A DNA stretch of 64,000 bases, from positions 1,922,001 to 1,986,000 of the forward strand of contig JANUWF010001224.1 of NCBI GenBank assembly GCA_026120185.1. Direction: 5' to 3'. This stretch comes from Voacanga thouarsii. Lineage: Eukaryota > Streptophyta > Magnoliopsida > Gentianales > Apocynaceae. Shown one piece after another: positions 8,797 through 20,343 of the stretch (its first letter is position 1; each line of letters opens with the position of its first letter). The notes under the pieces are model-generated. The model did not search any database. It was not told where the DNA came from and worked only from the letters and a program-made list of their open reading frames with translations. The position numbers were made by a program, and so were the translations under genes.

Positions 8797-10394
8797 TGAT
8801 TGATCATTGCATACATAATTCACATAGCATTTGAGGGTCAAATTCCTTAATTTAATTATAAATGGCTATTTATCTTTCCTATTTTCTCCTTATTTAATAT
8901 AGATGAAGAAAGTTAAAATAAAAATAGAATTCAAGGAGAAAAAGATTAGAAAATAGTAACATGGAAGACCTATGGCACTGTCACCTTCATTTTGCACAAT
9001 TGTATGTAGGATTAGAAGGTCAGGAGTTAAGAATCTGAAAGTCTATAGTGCTATACATTCCATCTTACATGGCACCATGCACATCCAGAAATCTGAGATA
9101 GTAGGGATCCTGAAGCCCAAAGGTAACGTGCACATTTCCAGCATATAAGAATTCAAAAGCCACGACATCACTTCGAATGAGACCTAAAGTATCAAAGCAT
9201 GCATGGCAAGCCACCTTCAATAGTACCATGCAACATTGCAGATGATACCTTGTTTTGCAGATTTTGAGGGTTTCGACCACCTAACCTATAAATACTCTTT
9301 AATTTTATTATTATTATTTTTTGAAGAAATAAAAAGATAGGCAAAAGAAAACAAGGAAAAGCTCTGAGAAAAGCCCTTGGAACCATAAGAGAAGGCCAAG
9401 AAGAGAATATTCAAGGTGATTTGAAGAGGAAAAAAGGACACCCAAAGGAAGATTGCAAAGAAAAAGAATGATACCTTTTTACGAGTTCTTCCTTTTAATT
9501 CTCTGTAATTTGATTTTGTGGTTGCTAAATTTATTTGATTTGAGTTATAATTAAAGGGTTATATCCAATATTACTCTTGTATTTGATTGTTATTTGATCT
9601 ATTATTATCTATTTTGAGTAATCTATCATTTGGTTATTATTGATTTGATTGAATATTTAGGTAAGACACTTATATTGAACTTGAGAAAGAATATATAAGA
9701 TGTGTTCCCTTCTATTTTGATCCAATCGATTTGTTTTCTCTTTGTGAACTTGAGAAAGGATTTTGGGAATTTAGAACATGGTAATAGATAAGGTTATTAG
9801 GTCACCTAGAGATAAGGATTCTATGTCTTTTTGGCTTGGGTTTTGATTTCCTTAATTTTATGCATTATTGGGTTTGATTTATATGAATAGAGATATATAT
9901 GGATTGGGTTCAAGGGAGGAGATTTATTACTTAAGAAAGAATAAATTTTAATTTATTTAAAAAATCTTGCCAATGCTTGAATTAGATATTAATTGATTGA
10001 ATGATAGTTGATGCTTGGATGTAAATGGGGATTCCTCTTTAGTTACATGGCCAATCCCCTTTTTCCTACTTTAATTTTACCTTGGTGAGCTCTTAGCTTT
10101 ATCTTGAAAATTGGGTATATTTTCCTTTGTGATACTCTTGACCACTTGATTTATGTTAGTTATTTAAACTTGTTTATTTTAATTAGTTGGACAATGGAAC
10201 TTGGGAGAAAGTAGTAGTAGTTGGCATCCTTTCCTTGGGATCTTCGATACTTACTAACTATACTCTATACTACATGATGAGTATACTTACTCAAAATATG
10301 TGTGAGTGTCAGTTAAATTGGTATTTTATTTTCAAACCTGGTTGAGTATTAGCTTTATCTCATATGCATGTCATAAATCACTTGCGCACACACA
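8797..10394 (+). repeat. Gypsy-2 5' LTR
   Basis: Starts TGATTGATCATTGC and ends in a CACACA run just before the primer-binding site. It is homologous to 20344-21984 throughout. The first 450 bp contain scattered copies of a short GGCACCATGC-like motif. No reading frame is conserved between the two LTRs. Confidence 0.8.
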
Positions 10395-10404
10395 AATAAG
10401 TTTT

Positions 10405-10425
10405 TAGCCCTGTTGCCAGGGATCG
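10405..10425 (+). promoter_or_regulatory. Primer-binding site, tRNA-Asp type (degraded)
   Basis: The site TAGCCCTGTTGCCAGGGAT corresponds to the Athila/Tat primer site TGGCGCCGTTGCCGGGGAT with four differences over 21 positions. Three are G-to-A or C-to-T transitions. It lies 10 bases after the LTR end. Confidence 0.8.
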
Positions 10426-10925
10426 TACGTCAATATCACAAAACCACTTGAGTTCCATTGATTTAATTGTTATTTTAGTTTGGGTATAGTCCTTATGTTT
10501 ATTTTTGTTAGTAATTTGATAATGTGTGCTTTGTGAAGATACTTTTTTTTTTATATAGATTTTTATTTTATTTTATTGATTTCCTGTGGAGAATTTAGGC
10601 ATTAACTTTTGTTTTGTTTTACTTTATCTTTAATCATATCTTATTATCCATATATATGTTATTTTAATTTAAGTAGTAGTTGAGTTTTCTTTGTTTTACT
10701 TTGTAGGAAATATTTTGTGTGTATGCATAAAAGAGATTTGGGTAAGGCATTGGTTGATTTTGACAGTGAAATAGAAAAGAAGTTAACCAAGGTAGAAATA
10801 GAAATGGAAATGGGAGAACGACATTAAATGATTGTGCTGGACCTACTCTTTCTAGAGTAAATTCAAGTATTGTCAGACCTAGAGTAAATGCAAACAAAGT
10901 TGAAATTAAGCTTAATTTTATCCAG
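10426..10925 (+). other. Gypsy-2 leader, primer site to gag
   Basis: An AT-rich untranslated stretch plus the decayed N-terminus of gag; stops occur in every frame. Confidence 0.6.
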
Positions 10926-11839
10926 ATGATTCAATTTGATGGTTTGTTGGATGAGGACCCTAATGCTCATTTAACCTATTTCACAGAAATTTGTAATACA
11001 CTTAAGCTAAATGGAGTATCAGATGATGCAATTAGGTTGGGGTTTTTTTCATTTTCCTTAAGGGATCGTGTGAAATCATGGTTGAAATTATTATCTATTG
11101 GCTCCATTACTACTTGGGAACAATTAGGTAAAAAATTCCTGTATTTTCCCCTTGGTAGAGTGGCTAAGTTAAGAAATGATATCTTTTCATTCTCTCAATT
11201 GGATGGTGAAACAATTTATGATATTTAGGAAATATTTAAGGAATTGATTAGAAAATGTCCTTAATATGGATTTGACCTTGGGCTACAAATGTTAACCTTT
11301 TACAATGGATTAAATTTTTCTTCAAAACAAATGGTTGATGCATTTTCAGGAGGAACGGCTTCATCTAAAACCCCATAAGAACTTTTTGGTTTAATGGAAC
11401 ATAGCTCTTTGAACAACAATTCTTAGAGAATTCAAATATCAAGGGTGAAAATTCAAGGAATGCATAATGTGGATACAATGGCATCTTTGGAAGCCAAGCT
11501 AGAAGCCCTTACTAGGAAAGTGGACAAGATGAATATGAGACCCCAAAAACAAGTTATAAGCTGTGACTTTTGTAATGGAGGGCACTTGAACCATAAGTGT
11601 CAAGAAATAGGAGATGGGAATGAGAAATGTGAGCAAGTAGACTATATGGGCAATAAAAAACAAGTCAATCTACCACTTAGCAATACCTATAACTCTAATT
11701 GGAGGAATCATCCAAACTTCTCTTGAGGAGGTCAAGAACAAGGCCAAATGAGACCCTAAGCTGGACAAGCTAACTTTGCTCAAAGACCACAAGCACTCTT
11801 ACCTTATCGTGCATCTCCTCTACTTCCTTAAGCACAACC
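10926..11839 (+). pseudogene. Gypsy-2 gag (Athila type), first part
   Basis: The open stretch 10926-11228 encodes VSDDAIRL, FSFSLRDRVKSWL and SITTWEQL..KFL, the standard Athila/Tat Retrotrans_gag signature. A stop at 11227-11229 interrupts it (DI*EIF). Later frames resume with KMSLIW-like and FYNGLNFSS-like strings. The stretch 11445-11726 carries a coiled-coil-like SLEAKLEALTRKVDKM, a CDFCNGGHLNHKC zinc knuckle with all ligands present, and the SNTYNSNWRNHPNFS tail. The frame is then cut by the solo LTR at 11840 and resumes at 16055. Confidence 0.85.
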
Positions 11840-14109
11840 TGTAACACCCCACTACCTATGCCCGCTACGGCCGGGGATGTCGCCCCGTCCAAAGAACAAG
11901 GGGTCTTTATAATTAGGTCATACCAATAAAAATAAAATAATACCTTAAAATTTAAACTTATTACAACCTAAAATTCAAGAACAACTCCAAAATAAATTGT
12001 TTACAATCATCTCTCAAAACAATACATAAACTAAATAACACAATGTCTTCAAAGCAGGCAACAAACTAGCTACTCATCTCCATAGTAGGATCAACCTGAA
12101 AACATGGCATAAAGGTGGTGAGATAAAAATCTCAGTAAGCCCGTGTGTGCTTTGAGTGTTCAGGTAAAATAGTTCATGAATGCAGGTTGTAGAAACTGCA
12201 TAAGAGAGAGAGCTGGTAAGCAATCAATAAGGTTAAAATAAAGAGTAGCGTTTTCCTCTTTTCAAACCATACAAGTGCGCAACAGATACAACCACTCAAA
12301 TGGGCGGCCATGTGTTACCACACGTTGGGCCCCATGACCATATAATGGTCAGAATGCCACACTTTGTGCAGACTGACAAAAGGTAGGTGTACGACCTACC
12401 GGGAAAGATACTCTTTCTCTATACCTAAACAAACCAATTGTCCACTCTGAAAACACACAGTCCACATGATTGAAACTTGCTAACTTGGACCGGCATAAGT
12501 AAGTAGTACTGTCGCTTCTCCAAATTGAGTTCATCTTCTAGAAGTGGCATCCTGCCAGAAGACTTGCTCTTCAAAACTAATACTACTAGCCTACCCTTAT
12601 TGAGTACTCCACGTTGATTGTCCCACTTGGAAGAAAACTGATAAAGCATTGCTTTATTTGGAAATGGCAATTAAGGGTTTCTAAAATTCGTGTCAAAGCT
12701 GGTTTTAGAAAAAGTTTGGTGTTTGAGCAAAACTACTTGTTGATTTTCAAATAATTTGTTTGACTGAAACAAGAAAGGAAACAGTCCTTAATTGCCTTTA
12801 CAAAATTGAGTGTCCACACACTTCGCGTTTGGCTTTCCATAGTAACCTTTTGTTACTAAATAAGTTTTATGCAGGAGCTTACCTGATCCTTTTTTTGAGC
12901 TAATTCAAAGATCTTCCAAAGTCGACCTAACCACGCCTGGGGTAAACACAAGCCATATGGTTAAACTCAAGCTATATTCGCTTTCATAAATAATCCTAAT
13001 TCAACTTATTACAATCATAACCCTAATGTCCTAAGCTTCAAGGCTAGATGATAAAGGTTTTTGTAAAAGAAGCCTAGCTTAATAAGTGAAAATAACTAGG
13101 GGTTGTAAAATAACTACTAATAAGTTATAGGTTCATATATAAATCTTTGTTATTAATAAACTAGGGTTTATTTGATGAAGGATCCTAAGTCCTAGATGAT
13201 ATTATTAAAATAAATAATAAATTATTACTAATCTCTTAATTAATAATTAATAAATAAAACTAATAATAAGTAAATTTTAATAAATTTTGATCGAAAGATA
13301 ATAAATAAATTTCAATAGTATTTATGAATATATGGCCTACAAGATTAATATTTTACCTATTATCATTATTTATATAAAAAGCTTTATTTAGTATTATTAT
13401 TATATATAATATTTACATATATTATTTTTAATAAAAGATATCATTTATTCGGCTAAAATTTCACTATTTCATGTAATATTCCAACTTCAAGGCTTTCTAG
13501 GGTTTTCGAAATTGTTGAGGGAAAATATAGTTTTAATTTTGATTAACGTAATAAAATCGGCTAATTAAAATATCTTAAGATCAACAAGGTCATGATCATA
13601 ATTCTTCTATTACTAACAATAATCATGAACATAAAATCCAACATCAATCATCAAACCATTCCATTCATGAATAAAGGCTTAAATCCATACCTACTAGCAT
13701 ATGGCTAAATTTCTACTAAGCATAATCATATACACGGCTTCAACAAGAATACAATAACATAAAACCCTATTCACCAAAGTTGACATAATATCTAGCATGC
13801 TTAGCCATCCAACTCACTCAAGACATGAAAAACATGCATCGATCCACAAGAAAAACTTAATCATGGCAAAACATCCTCATGCTCCAATCTCAACTCCTTC
13901 ATACAAACACATACTCAATTCCCCAATCATATTCTATCCTTTTCTAACAACATCCAAGAGATATGATTTTAGAATGAATGAGAGGGTTAAAGAGACATAC
14001 TTTTTTGATGACTACCTTGATAAAGATTCAAAGGAATCCACACTCTTAGGAGACTTGAATCGTCCAAGAAAGAAGAAGAAAAACAGCCATGGTTGAAACA
14101 ACCATTTCG

Positions 14110-14159
<50 letters not shown>

Positions 14160-16049
14160 CAGTATATTATGTTAACGATTGAAGGAAGGAAGATGATCAA
14201 AATTGTTCTTGGTTACCTTAAGAGAGTTCTTGAATCTTCAAGAAAAATTCTGGTTTTTGATCTGATAATAGAATTTTGTTTTCAATGTTTGATGTTATAA
14301 AATACAGAAATGGACTCTAGAGGGTGAATAGATGTGATCTGGAGTTTTTGGAAGGGATTGGAGGCATTTGGAGTGGTCTTACGCTTGGAGAATAGTGGTG
14401 TGTGTTCTTGGTGTTCTTGGTATTCTTAGAAAAATGGAGAGAATGTTGGACGAAATTGTTGAAATGTGTTGGCTGAATGGTTAGAGGAATTCTTGTGATT
14501 GGATTTTCAGATTAGGGGAAGAGGGAAATTTGATCATTTGAATTTCAAAAGGAGTAATTCATGGAGTGAATTTAGGTAGAAGATATGGTAGAGTGGTTTG
14601 ATTGATGGAGGTTCTTTGGGAGCTTCAATGGCTGACTGGATTGCTGAGGTTTTGCTGAGACGAATGAGGTTTGAAGTGGTTATAGGGTGGCCGAAATGTT
14701 GAGTGCAATGGTGGGGAAACTTCTGGTTGTTTGAAGCTTAATCCATGGAAGTTTTCATGGAGCAATTTGCTGATATTTTGAATTCTAATTGGAAGCTTGA
14801 TTGGAGTAATTGCAGAAGGAATTTAAGGAGTAACTATGGTGTTCATTTGTGTAGATCAATGGCGGAGGTGATGAAATTCAGTTTATGGCTGACCAAGGTT
14901 AATTTCACAGAAAGTTGAAGTGATTTTCGGATAAGGTTTGAAGAGGGAGCAAGGTTGGAATTTCTGGTTTGATTTTCGAATGGCTTGCTGGAATTTTTGT
15001 GCAGTTTTTTCTGTAATGCTCCAGCCGACTTGCAGTGAGTTTGAAGAAGTATTGGAGGGTCCGTTAAGGATAGTTTCTAGCCTTCTTTATGGAGGAAAGA
15101 CAGAGTTAAATTGCTGGTTTGAAAGGTTGAAGAAACAGCTTGGTTTTTTGCCTGCCATGCGTGAAACTGTCCAGGAATTTTTTCTGGTTTGCACAGCTTT
15201 TGTGCAGTTCGAATTTTGGCAAAGGATTTTAGTCTTCAAGCTGAACAAATTGGTTATTTTTTTGGCAGCATTTGAGTGAGAAAAATGGCTGAAGTTTTCG
15301 AAAGCTGAACTAACCAAGAAGCTGGAAAATTTTCAAATTGCTGCCATGAAGAAGATGAACACTTATGGAGTGGAATTTGAAGGTTCAATCATGGAGATTA
15401 ATTCTCTTGGGAACCTTCCTTAACTCCTTTCCCAGTTTTAGTCAAAACTCTATCCTCTAAGAGCCGTTTTCGAAATTGCAAGATCAATAAACCTTGCTGA
15501 ATTTTCTGGAACATGGATTTGGATAATTGAACAAGCTTAATTTGTGAAGAATTTAAGGTAAGTTGGGGAACAAAAGAGCATGAATCCTTTAAGAATTCTT
15601 GTAGGACATAAGAATAAGATTAAGACATTCCCTTCATGTCTCCCCTAGGACAACACTCCTACTTCTTCTTATGGCATGCAAGGGCCGAAAATATTCCACC
15701 TTACATAAAATAAAATTTAATCATGATAAAACTTAATTGGTGGGATTTGAACTCAAGACCTTAGAGATTAATTCTAAATCTCTAACCACTAAACTACAAC
15801 AACTCTTGTTCCTATTTTCTCTTCTAAATATTCTTCCTATTTAATCCTCAAGCTATCTCCCTATTTTCACTTCAAGCAAAATTATCATTTTACCCTTCCT
15901 ACTCAATAAGCACAACTAAACCTTTTAGACTATAAATCACAATTCCAAAGCACATATAAATCATTCAAATATATATTTATGCATGTAAGAAAATATGATA
16001 TGCATCCCGACCCTCTTACTCTAAGGTTGGTTTTAGTTGAGGTTTCACA
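11840..16049 (-). mobile_element. Solo LTR 1 (4.2 kb, TGTAACACC family)
   Basis: The ends are TGTAACACC at the left and GGTTTCACA at the right, flanked by perfect 5 bp duplications CAACC (11835-11839 and 16050-16054). Removing it with one CAACC rejoins the Gypsy-2 gag frame. By comparison with Gypsy-1, whose primer site follows the GTGTTACA end, the LTR is read on the minus strand. It is homologous along its length to the inverted copy at 36971-41302. No internal region is present, so it is a recombination product. It contains a (GA)n tract at 14110-14156 and a tRNA-like segment at 15738-15805. Open frames inside (13797-14096, 14938-15279) have no recognisable domain. Confidence 0.9.
15738..15805 (-). 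other. tRNA-like segment with Pol III A and B boxes inside solo LTR 1
   Basis: On the minus strand an A box TAGTTTAGTGG (15786-15796) is followed ~34 bases later by a B box GTTCAAATCC (15743-15752). Both fit the tRNA internal-promoter consensus. The acceptor stem does not pair, so it is not a tRNA gene. The same segment occurs at the same distance (~240 bp) from the LTR start in solo LTR 2. Confidence 0.65.
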
Positions 16050-16054
16050 CAACC

Positions 16055-16310
16055 AAAGCCATCTTTGGAAGAATTTGTTACAAAATTGGTCAATTCCATG
16101 GAAAATTGTTTCCAAAATATTGAAGTTTCAATGAGAAATTAAGAGGCATCCATCCATAATCTTGAAAGCCAAATTGGACAATTGGCTAAAATGCAATCTA
16201 AAGGCTTTTGGGAACCATCCTAACTAACATTGAAGCAAATCCACACGAAGGCTTGGAAAACCTTAATCCTTTCACTCTTCCCTATACACTTGAATAATGT
16301 TTATATTAGA
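16055..16310 (+). pseudogene. Gypsy-2 gag, second part
   Basis: Resumes the gag frame after the solo LTR: LEEFVTKLVNSMEN..SIHNLESQIGQLAKMQS. The LExQIGQLA block closes Athila-type gag. One stop lies within it, and the protease expected next is missing. Confidence 0.8.
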
Positions 16311-17695
16311 TTAGTATAATTGTTCATTTCTTCTTTATCTATGGTTTTGTTTCATTTTTAGTTATGTTCATGTTTATATTTTATATTATGCATATGTTAT
16401 GTCATTTTTATTAGAGTTTAATGACTATAAATATTATTTTTAGTGCTTTATTTACTTCATAAAAAAAGGGTGAACTATACATTTCTTGGAAGTACACGGC
16501 GTGGTGGACTTTATGATCTATGGTGTCGTGCCATTTAAAACAGCGAAAATAAAAAAATGAAAGTTATGAGAAGATACGAGGCCGTGCAAGTCATGCACGA
16601 CGTCGCCATACATGTGGGTGTACACAAATATTGTTACTTTATTGCACAAAAATATGAATGGCACTATAGACTTCATAACCTATGGCACCATGCATCTATT
16701 CATAAGTCTAACAACGTTGTTTTGATTTTAGTGTTCAAAGTTCTAAAGGCTAATGACGACGTGCAAGTTGTGAGCTATGGCATTGTGCAACTTCGAATCC
16801 CAAAAAATAAAAAGCCCTTTTCTCTATTATTTCCCCCCAAATCATTTAAAAACCCCGACGGGATGATATTGTGCATCTCTAACCAACCTCGCCGTGCACT
16901 AACTCCTCTTGTCCATAATTCAAATAATTCATATAATAAAAAATTATCAAAAAATTTGACCTTTCTATAGATTCCAAAAACTGACAGATTTAAGCCAGCG
17001 ATTAGGGCATGATTTTGAGCTCCTTCTTTTGGTGACTTCTAGCCTTTGGAATTTTAATTTCTTAGGTTAGTTGAATTAATTTGGTTTTGTTGTATGATTA
17101 ATTGATGTTTAGTGGATTGCTTTACTAATTTATTGAGTTGGGGTTACCACTTTCTTTGGCTAAATCAAGTCTAATAGTTATTAAATAGAGATGATTTGAA
17201 TTATTTCTTATTGTTGATTATTGTTAATTTACTTGATGGGTTATTGATAGGATGGTATTGAGATTGGTTAAATTGAGTAGAGTTGTGTGGTGATTGAGCT
17301 ACATTTGAGCTGCTTTTTTATTGAATTGGTATGTGTTGAGCATTTAATTGAATTAATTTAGTGTTTTGAATTTGATATTGGTGAGTTATATTAGATAAAT
17401 TAGGTGATTTGTGTTGAATTATTGCATTTGAGTTGAGTTGACTTGGCATTGTTTGGGTGATTGTGGTTATTTTGATTTAATAGTGGGTTGTTGAGAGAAT
17501 TGATAGGGAGTTGATTGTGGTTGGTTTACTTGGTGTTGGAAGTTGTGTAGAAGGAGATTGTTGCCTTTCTTTTCATTTTCTTTCCATTCTATTCACCTTT
17601 CATTCCTTCTCCTATCTATTTACCCCACTTTTTTTCTTTCCATTTCTTTCCTTCTATCTTTTTAATCTTCTTGGTTTTCACTTACTTTATTCCTT
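16311..17695 (+). other. Gypsy-2 non-coding interior
   Basis: No recognisable protein. The open frame 16557-16970 (137 codons) lacks any motif I know and is probably chance. The stretch 16490-16890 carries several copies of the same GGCACCATGC/GTGCAAGTC-like short motifs that occur in the LTRs. From 16980 on the sequence is a T/G-rich run with no feature seen. Confidence 0.5.
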
Positions 17696-18660
17696 ATGGC
17701 TCCAAAACATGTTGTTACCAAACTTCTTTCAAAGAGGAAGAGAGGTGAGGCTTTCTCATCCCAATCACAACCCTCTAATAATGACATATTTGTCAGTGAT
17801 GAGTGCAAGAAGTGGTGTAAAAAGAGGGAAAGTAGGAAGGTCATTATTGAGGAAACAATTGAACCAGTGTTGGATCATAAGCTGAAGGTAACCCACATTT
17901 TCAGACAGGTTAGTTGGGGACCTATTCTTGTTTTGAGGGGGTACCTACTATCCCAACTTAGTTAAGGAATTCTATGCTAATATGAATACTAGAAAGCAAA
18001 ACAATTTGAGAAATATTGACACGACAGTGAGGGGAATTCCTATACACTTGTTGAGGGAGCTATTTGCTACCATTTTAGAGTTAGAGATAAGGGCAATTGG
18101 GTTGAGATTGACACCGAGAATAAGAAGGTGGTGTCAGATAATCAGTAGTAGCTCCATGATGCTAGGGTTGAGCTCCACTTGGTGTAATCACATAGCTAGA
18201 CAAGCTGAGATCTTATATATAACTGACCTCTTCCCTCAGTACAGATTGGTGGTTTTTCTATTGAGATTTAATGAGCCCCAAAAGCGAGTGTGTTTAATGA
18301 GAGGAGGATGGTGGACATATAGCTGTTGCACAAGTTCATACATACCCAGTCTATCCCCTTAGCCTCTCTGATCATCTCCTTCATGAGAGATGTTTTTTTC
18401 TACCCACCCCTAAAAAACCTTTGCCTTTCCTCTAGTGATTACTAAGATTCTTCAGCACTATCATATCCTAATAGAGGGGGAGTTAGCTACCACAACCACC
18501 ACTAGTAAGATAGTGACAGACAGGACATTGGTGAGTTATAGGTACAGCTAAGATGAGAATGCCAAGAGATGGCTAACTCTCAATAAGTTCAGAGAGAAAG
18601 CAGGCCAGAGACGGCAACCTCCACCACAGTAGTAGCCCCTAGCTACAGAGCCTAATAGCT
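17696..18660 (+). pseudogene. Extra ORF of Gypsy-2, 'putative plant transposon protein' type (PF20167-like)
   Basis: The frame begins MAPKHVVTKLLSKRKRGEAFS, then a lysine/arginine-rich N-terminus, then in a shifted frame LVKEFYANM, VRGIPIH..RELFATILEL and, further on, SIPLASLIISFMRD. The FVSDE..., V-E-F-Y-A-N and V-R-G pattern is the one seen in the putative plant transposon protein domain carried by many Athila/Tat-like elements. Its biochemical role is unknown. At least two frameshifts and several stops separate the blocks. A related ORF lies in Copia-3 at 59282-60925. Confidence 0.6.
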
Positions 18661-20326
18661 AGAGCTGAGTCTTCTAGAGATAGAGGCCTAATATTAGATG
18701 ACCTACTGCCACTATTGATTTCTAGGCAGAGTTGTGCATGGACTTTACCACGCTTACCAATAGTATCCACGCACTTCAAGATACAGTGGCATAACAGAGT
18801 TAGATTATAGTTCACAATAGTAGATAATGGAGCATATGATGGGTATTTTGGAGCAGTAGGGCCAGATATCTACTGGGTATGAGGAGCAATTAGAGATGTT
18901 CCAGGTTGAACTCCAGAATATAAGAACGGGGCTAGATGCGATTCATACTTAGCAATCCATTTTAGATGGTTTCATACGCACTATGTGGGATAAATTGAAG
19001 AGATATAGTTGTTTGGGACTTAATGAGCCTAAGTAGAGTAGCAGGGGAGGCAGAGGAGGCTTGGGCTACTTCTAATCTAATCTTCTTTTCTAAAGCTAGA
19101 GATATGAGTTATCTTGTTTTGTTCTTTATGGATATTTCTAGGGTACTTTATCTTTATTTAGTTTTATTTCACTTCAGACTTATTAATACTTATTTCTTTT
19201 AAATGGTTGTACATATAATCTTTATTAGATGTTGTATACCTTGGTCTTTCTTCTAGTTAATACAAAATTTGAGATTTTATTTACTTGGGGAGTATTACTT
19301 TCATTCTTTCCTCTTTATTATTATTTTTAGACCTATTGCATACATTCATATTTCACTTTTTGTTAATTAATGAGGACATTGTCTATTTTAAGTATGGGGG
19401 AGATATTAGGGTATATTCTTTGCGAGATCATTTATGGAATTTATTCATGATTTGAAAATTAGTTTGTGAAATTTGAGCTAAGGGTTTTTTATTTTTGGCT
19501 TATCTTGACCCGAATTTGGAATTATTATTCTTTTTCGCTTGGCATGAACATTTGGAATAAGTTTATTTTGACTGGATTTTCTTAGGTAAGTATGTATATT
19601 TGATGTGATATGAAGTAGATCTTAAGAATTTGGCTTAATCTTGTCTATGTTTTAATAAGCCTAATGATATTTTATTTCTTATGATTGGATGAGAAACTTG
19701 TATTAAAATATAAGTAAGGAATTTTTGACTTATTTATATTCTATGATCTTCTAGCTAGTTCTTGTTCAGGGTTTAAGTAAATGTGGATTGGGGTAAAATT
19801 ATAAGAGAAATGAGTGAAGTAATAAAATTGCTACAAATATTTTATTATATCTGTATTAAGCAATTACATTATTTTGCAATTGAAAGAAAACAAGATTAAT
19901 AGGTAATGTAAAAGTTGAAAATCTTTCTTTTTTTTTTCTCAACTAGGCAATTACATTACCTTGCAAAAGTGACCATATTGACTAATCATCTACTACTTGG
20001 ACTGCAGTAACTTTTAGAAGTCTTAGAACTTAAGTAACTTATTATTCCCTACTTATATGGATCACTTGAGTCGTATTCTTGGCTTAGAAAATGGGATAAC
20101 ACTTGTTGAATAGATATAGACTCAACTTCAATGGTTTTTGTTTTTTCTATTCAAATATATATGTTTACATAAGTTTAGCCTTGTTGAATGAACTTGAACT
20201 GAATTTTCATCTCAATAGAAAATGAATATTTTTTCCATGGTAGTCATTGTGGCAAAAAATTGACTCTTGATACACATGCTTTTTGCTTGGAGATTGTGAG
20301 TATTTACTTGAGGACAAGCAAAAGTT
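18661..20326 (+). other. Gypsy-2 3' interior, non-coding
   Basis: Stops occur in all frames. A GAGGACATTGTC string followed by a purine run AGTATGGGGGAGA at 19391-19403 resembles the internal polypurine tract usual in Athila/Tat elements. No other feature seen. Confidence 0.55.
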
Positions 20327-20343
20327 TAAGCGTGAGGGAGTAA
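20327..20343 (+). promoter_or_regulatory. Gypsy-2 polypurine tract
   Basis: The sequence GAGGACAAGC... leads into AAGCGTGAGGGAGTAA directly before the 3' LTR. This is the standard Athila polypurine context. Confidence 0.75.

Noticed and set aside
14938..15279. 113-codon frame inside solo LTR 1
   Set aside because: Inside a non-coding LTR, no domain, and I could not find a matching frame in solo LTR 2.
15738..15805. A genuine tRNA gene
   Set aside because: A and B boxes are good but the acceptor stem does not pair, and the segment is an integral part of a repeated LTR.
16557..16970. 137-codon frame in Gypsy-2
   Set aside because: No known motif, odd composition, and it lies in the motif-repeat region; treated as chance.
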